Shown here piece after piece: positions 61,247-64,000 of a stretch of 64,000 nt of DNA. The notes under the pieces were generated by a model, which had not been told where the DNA came from, did no database searches, and saw only the letters and a list, made by a program, of their open reading frames with translations. The stretch's first letter is position 1. Each line of letters opens with the position of its first letter. Origin of the DNA: Diploscapter coronatus (taxonomy: Eukaryota > Nematoda > Chromadorea > Rhabditida > Rhabditidae). The stretch is from the NCBI GenBank assembly GCA_964036155.1, contig OZ038423.1, positions 15,267,249-15,331,248 of the forward strand, read 5' to 3'. Both the position numbers and the translations under genes were made by a program.

Positions 61247-64000
61247 TCACGTGAATTCAGTGTAGTCCTTGTATTCGTAGAACTGTCTGAACTCCGCGCC
61301 ATTGAGCGTGAAGATGTAGGCCTTGTTCTTGTAGACTTCCTGGAATTCGTCTGTGAACGCGTTGTCACCTGAAAAATTAGCATAGCTTCAGAAAAATCTC
61401 CTATGTTCTGACCCAGATCATCGATGATCAGGACGATAGGCAGTTTGTAGGTTGAATCCTGGAAACGTTCCATTCTGCCTTGGACCTGAACAGGGGAATT
61501 TGTGACGTTCTAGAAGACATGGAGGAAAACCTCGTGGACTTCATCGGTGTGAACTCTGAAGGCATAGTACTCTTCCAGGGGAATGCCCGAACGCACGATC
61601 GTCTGTCGGAACACGTCGAATAGAAAATGACTGAAATTTGGGTTCTTTTCATTTCTTCCCAGAAATATTGAAATTTTATTTTTCGTAGGACTTGGAGTCG
61701 CAGTTTCGAACATTAACAATCTTCACATTTTCATTCGCCTTTCAAATCGGCAGAAAAGAAGAAAAAATGGATGATGCACTCGCTAGAAATATTCAAATTT
61801 TAAATCCTGAACATTTCGGAACTGACGCTGACAATCAGAAATCGTTTGAATAATTGCTCAAATTGGTTCATTTTTGACGATTTTAAAAGAGAAGGTTGAA
61901 TTGCTGACACGACGATGGTTTCGTCCTTGAGCTCCCTGGTCTGGAATCCGAAGATAATGGAAATCCACGGTTTGGTCTCCATTTTGTTCGCTTCTGATGG
62001 CTGTGTCGATTCTTTTCCAATCGAGAAATTAACAATCACGATCTGAAAGATGAAAAATGAGCAATTTATGACGAATTTTCGACGAAAAAAATCGGAAATG
62101 AAAAGACATAACCACTTTCCGAAAATAAACGATCATACAGGTTTTCTGCATGTGTTTGTTCAATTTTTCGCCGGATCATCAAACATTTTTTGTCAATTTT
62201 TACGTGAATTCTTTTTGAAAATTTGCCCAAATGTCCGTCATGCTTTAATGTCGATCAAAGGCGAAAATTAGGGATGTACGAACTCAACTCGCTTGGGAGT
62301 TCGGAGTGAAGTTCAAGCTAAACTTCTTTTTTTTCGAACTCCGTACATCCCTGGCGACAATTACTATATGGCGAGATGACGAGACCTATAGTTAGAGATA
62401 GGGGAGGGAAGGAAAGTAGAACGAAAGTGTGAGAAAAAATAGGTCTCATTATTTCATCAAATAGCAATTGTTATCAGAGGCTAATCTGTGATGATCAAAG
62501 TGAAAGAAAAAATGAGTCATGTTTGTCGACTTTCGGATTTGATGCATGTGGGAAGAAGGTTTAGACTTGAGCCGCATAAATTGTAAAGTTGTGTCAGATC
62601 GATTGATTTTTCTCTAAACAAAATACAAGCGATTATCGCCAAAGTTGCAATTCAAATGACAACCTAGAAAAGTAGTTGCAATAGTTGCATCATTGCATAC
62701 GGAATAGTAAAGAAAGAATATTGTCGCAAATAGCGATCTTATTTCATTTAAACTTGCATGATGTTCTATATCGATCAATATTCCCTATTTCCTCAAGACA
62801 AGCGAGATGTTTTCATTCAATTTTCTCTAAACTGTAATGCTCTTGTCTTTCCGCCCTTTCTTGCAAGCGGTGACTGAGAATCTTCTAGATCCCTCAGCCT
62901 GTCTTTCACAAAATCACGATTTTCTTTTTATAATTTTATTTATAGATTTTCCATTGTTTAATAACCCAAGTCTGAGGTCTACCATCGCCAACCATCACAT
63001 GCCTGCCTAACTTCGCATACTTGGTCTACTCACTAGCACACATTAATTCCCTAGCCATTTTCAAATCTTTTCCCTAATAAATCCTAAACTATTTCGCATG
63101 CAACGATACTACGATACAAATACCTTTCCAGATTGCCATTCCAATGAAAATGATCTATAAATTTCGTGGTAAAATTTTAAAAACGGAAGAAAATGAATGC
63201 AACTGTTTGGTCCAAATCGAAGAGAAAATAATATTGGATAAGACAATGGAGGAAGGAATTTTACACATTCTCGTGAAAAAACGTGAAGAATAAGGAAATT
63301 GAAATTTTATTCAAAAGGTAAAATCGACTTTTTGAAAATAGCGATATGAAATTCGAGCCGGAATGTGTCAATTTGAACTTTTGAAGGAAAAATAATGTGT
63401 CAAGTAAAAATCATAGGTCATTAATTATGAGCCTGATTCACTATAAAAGGCATTCAAAATGTCGCAATATTAGAATAACATACAAAGATGAGGTTATAAT
63501 ATTTTCTTTGCATGTTCCCACATCTCTTCAAGATGTAAAATTTGCAATATGACAAGGATACTCGAAAGATTACGGTATTTCGATATCTGATGGCACTTAA
63601 CCATGGCAATATTCAATTTATAAAGTGTTATTTATGAAATATTAGCCAAATATACCATTTATTCGTTTTGAAAAACAATAAATAAATTCAGAATAAAGCA
63701 ATTCAAAAGAATCACAGTGGGAGAAAGATTGACTAGTTTCAAATATGCACTAGGAATTATTAGGAGTTAACCGGTTAATTGACCTTGGGTGTTGGATTAC
63801 ATAAAATCTACGCGGAATAAGTAAGTAACCGTATAGACTACAATAAAGAAAGTTAGTGAGATAAACAAATGGAAAATATACAATGAAAGGATTTTCTACC
63901 CTGTTCCTAAATATTACTGACCTGTAAAATCGAGACTTAGAATCGCATACGTCCCCTTTTCAAGATCGATGGAAACAAAGGCAAATGACTGCGGGCAAAA
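61247..64000 (-). CDS. Unidentified gene, 3' part, running off the right edge
   Basis: Minus-strand exons: 63988-63922 (SFAFVSIDLEKGTYAILSLD, clear splice sites), about 62042-61911 (IVNFSIGKESTQPSEANKME, KPWISIIFGFQTRELKDE), 61630-61413 and 61368-61247 (DNAFTDEFQEVYKNKAYIFT, NGAEFRQFYEYKDYTEFT, TGA). The exon 61630-61413 has an in-frame TAG at 61512-61510; a 45-nt GT-AG intron ending in that TAG would remove it in frame. At least one exon between 62042 and 63922 is missing from my model, because the phases there do not match. Beta-strand-like segments and VLIIDDLG suggest a globular domain, but I cannot name the family. Confidence 0.5.
62270..62352. mobile_element. Mutator-like mini-MITE, 83 bp
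   Basis: Ends AGGGATGTACGAACTC and, on the opposite strand, AGGGATGTACGGAGTTCG. Flanked by 10-bp near-duplications GGCGAAAATT (62260-62269) and GGCGACAATT (62353-62362). A 9-11 bp duplication points to the Mutator superfamily. Confidence 0.75.
63144..63293 (+). CDS. Small open frame, 49 residues, possible terminal exon
   Basis: A plus-strand frame after a CCTTTCCAG acceptor reads MKMIYKFRGKILKTEENECN, CLVQIEEKIILDKTMEE, GILHILVKKREE, then TAA. The alternating hydrophobic pattern and the ending GILHILVKK look like the last strands of a small beta-sandwich (Hsp20 or CS type), which is only a guess. No upstream exon was found in 62.4-63.1 kb. It lies opposite the intron of the minus-strand gene, so it may be a nested gene, a relic, or chance. 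Confidence 0.3.
   Translation: MKMIYKFRGKILKTEENECNCLVQIEEKIILDKTMEEGILHILVKKREE

Overview
This window is eukaryotic and very probably from a rhabditid-type nematode. The genes are cut into many small exons by short GT-AG introns (often 40-60 bases) ending in TTTCAG or TTTTAG. Nematode-only chemoreceptor families (Srx, and Str/Srj) and an F-box gene are present. Three housekeeping genes are spaced like a trans-spliced nematode operon. Two genes match proteins well known from Caenorhabditis: the ZNFX-1 helicase and a CRB3-type Crumbs protein. Exon boundaries below were joined by hand from splice sites and reading phase, so gene spans are firmer than individual exon edges.

Left part (1-8.2 kb): two orphan minus-strand exons (1662-2534), a plus-strand F-box gene (2914-4913) and an intact Str/Srj-like receptor (5422-7415).

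Operon (8.2-22.6 kb, minus strand): exos-1 (exosome cap subunit Csl4/EXOSC1), then a CCCH zinc-finger protein, then cpsf-2 (CPSF100). The gaps hold an AATAAA followed 80-125 bases later by a splice acceptor just before the next ATG. The first and last genes act in RNA 3'-end formation and decay; the middle one is a putative RNA binder.

Middle (23.5-37 kb): a complete Srx chemoreceptor, then about 8.4 kb with no convincing exons, strongly pyrimidine-rich on the plus strand and holding three inverted-repeat transposon derivatives. This region leads into a short crumbs gene (crb-3, about 118 residues).

Right part (37-64 kb): an unrecognised Ser/Pro-rich protein (37085-42994, minus), a 74-residue single-pass membrane protein (43887-44609, minus) divergent from an orphan acidic-tailed protein (44911-46421, plus), the large znfx-1 gene (47254-57495, minus), a divergent basic, Pro-rich probable nuclear protein (58162-60730, plus), and the 3' part of an unidentified minus-strand gene running off the right edge.

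Introns and intergenic regions carry many small palindromic elements. One has a perfect 8-bp target duplication and hAT-like ends. Two have 9- or 10-bp near-perfect duplications like Mutator elements. One family occurs twice. No tRNA, rRNA, CRISPR or prokaryotic feature was seen.
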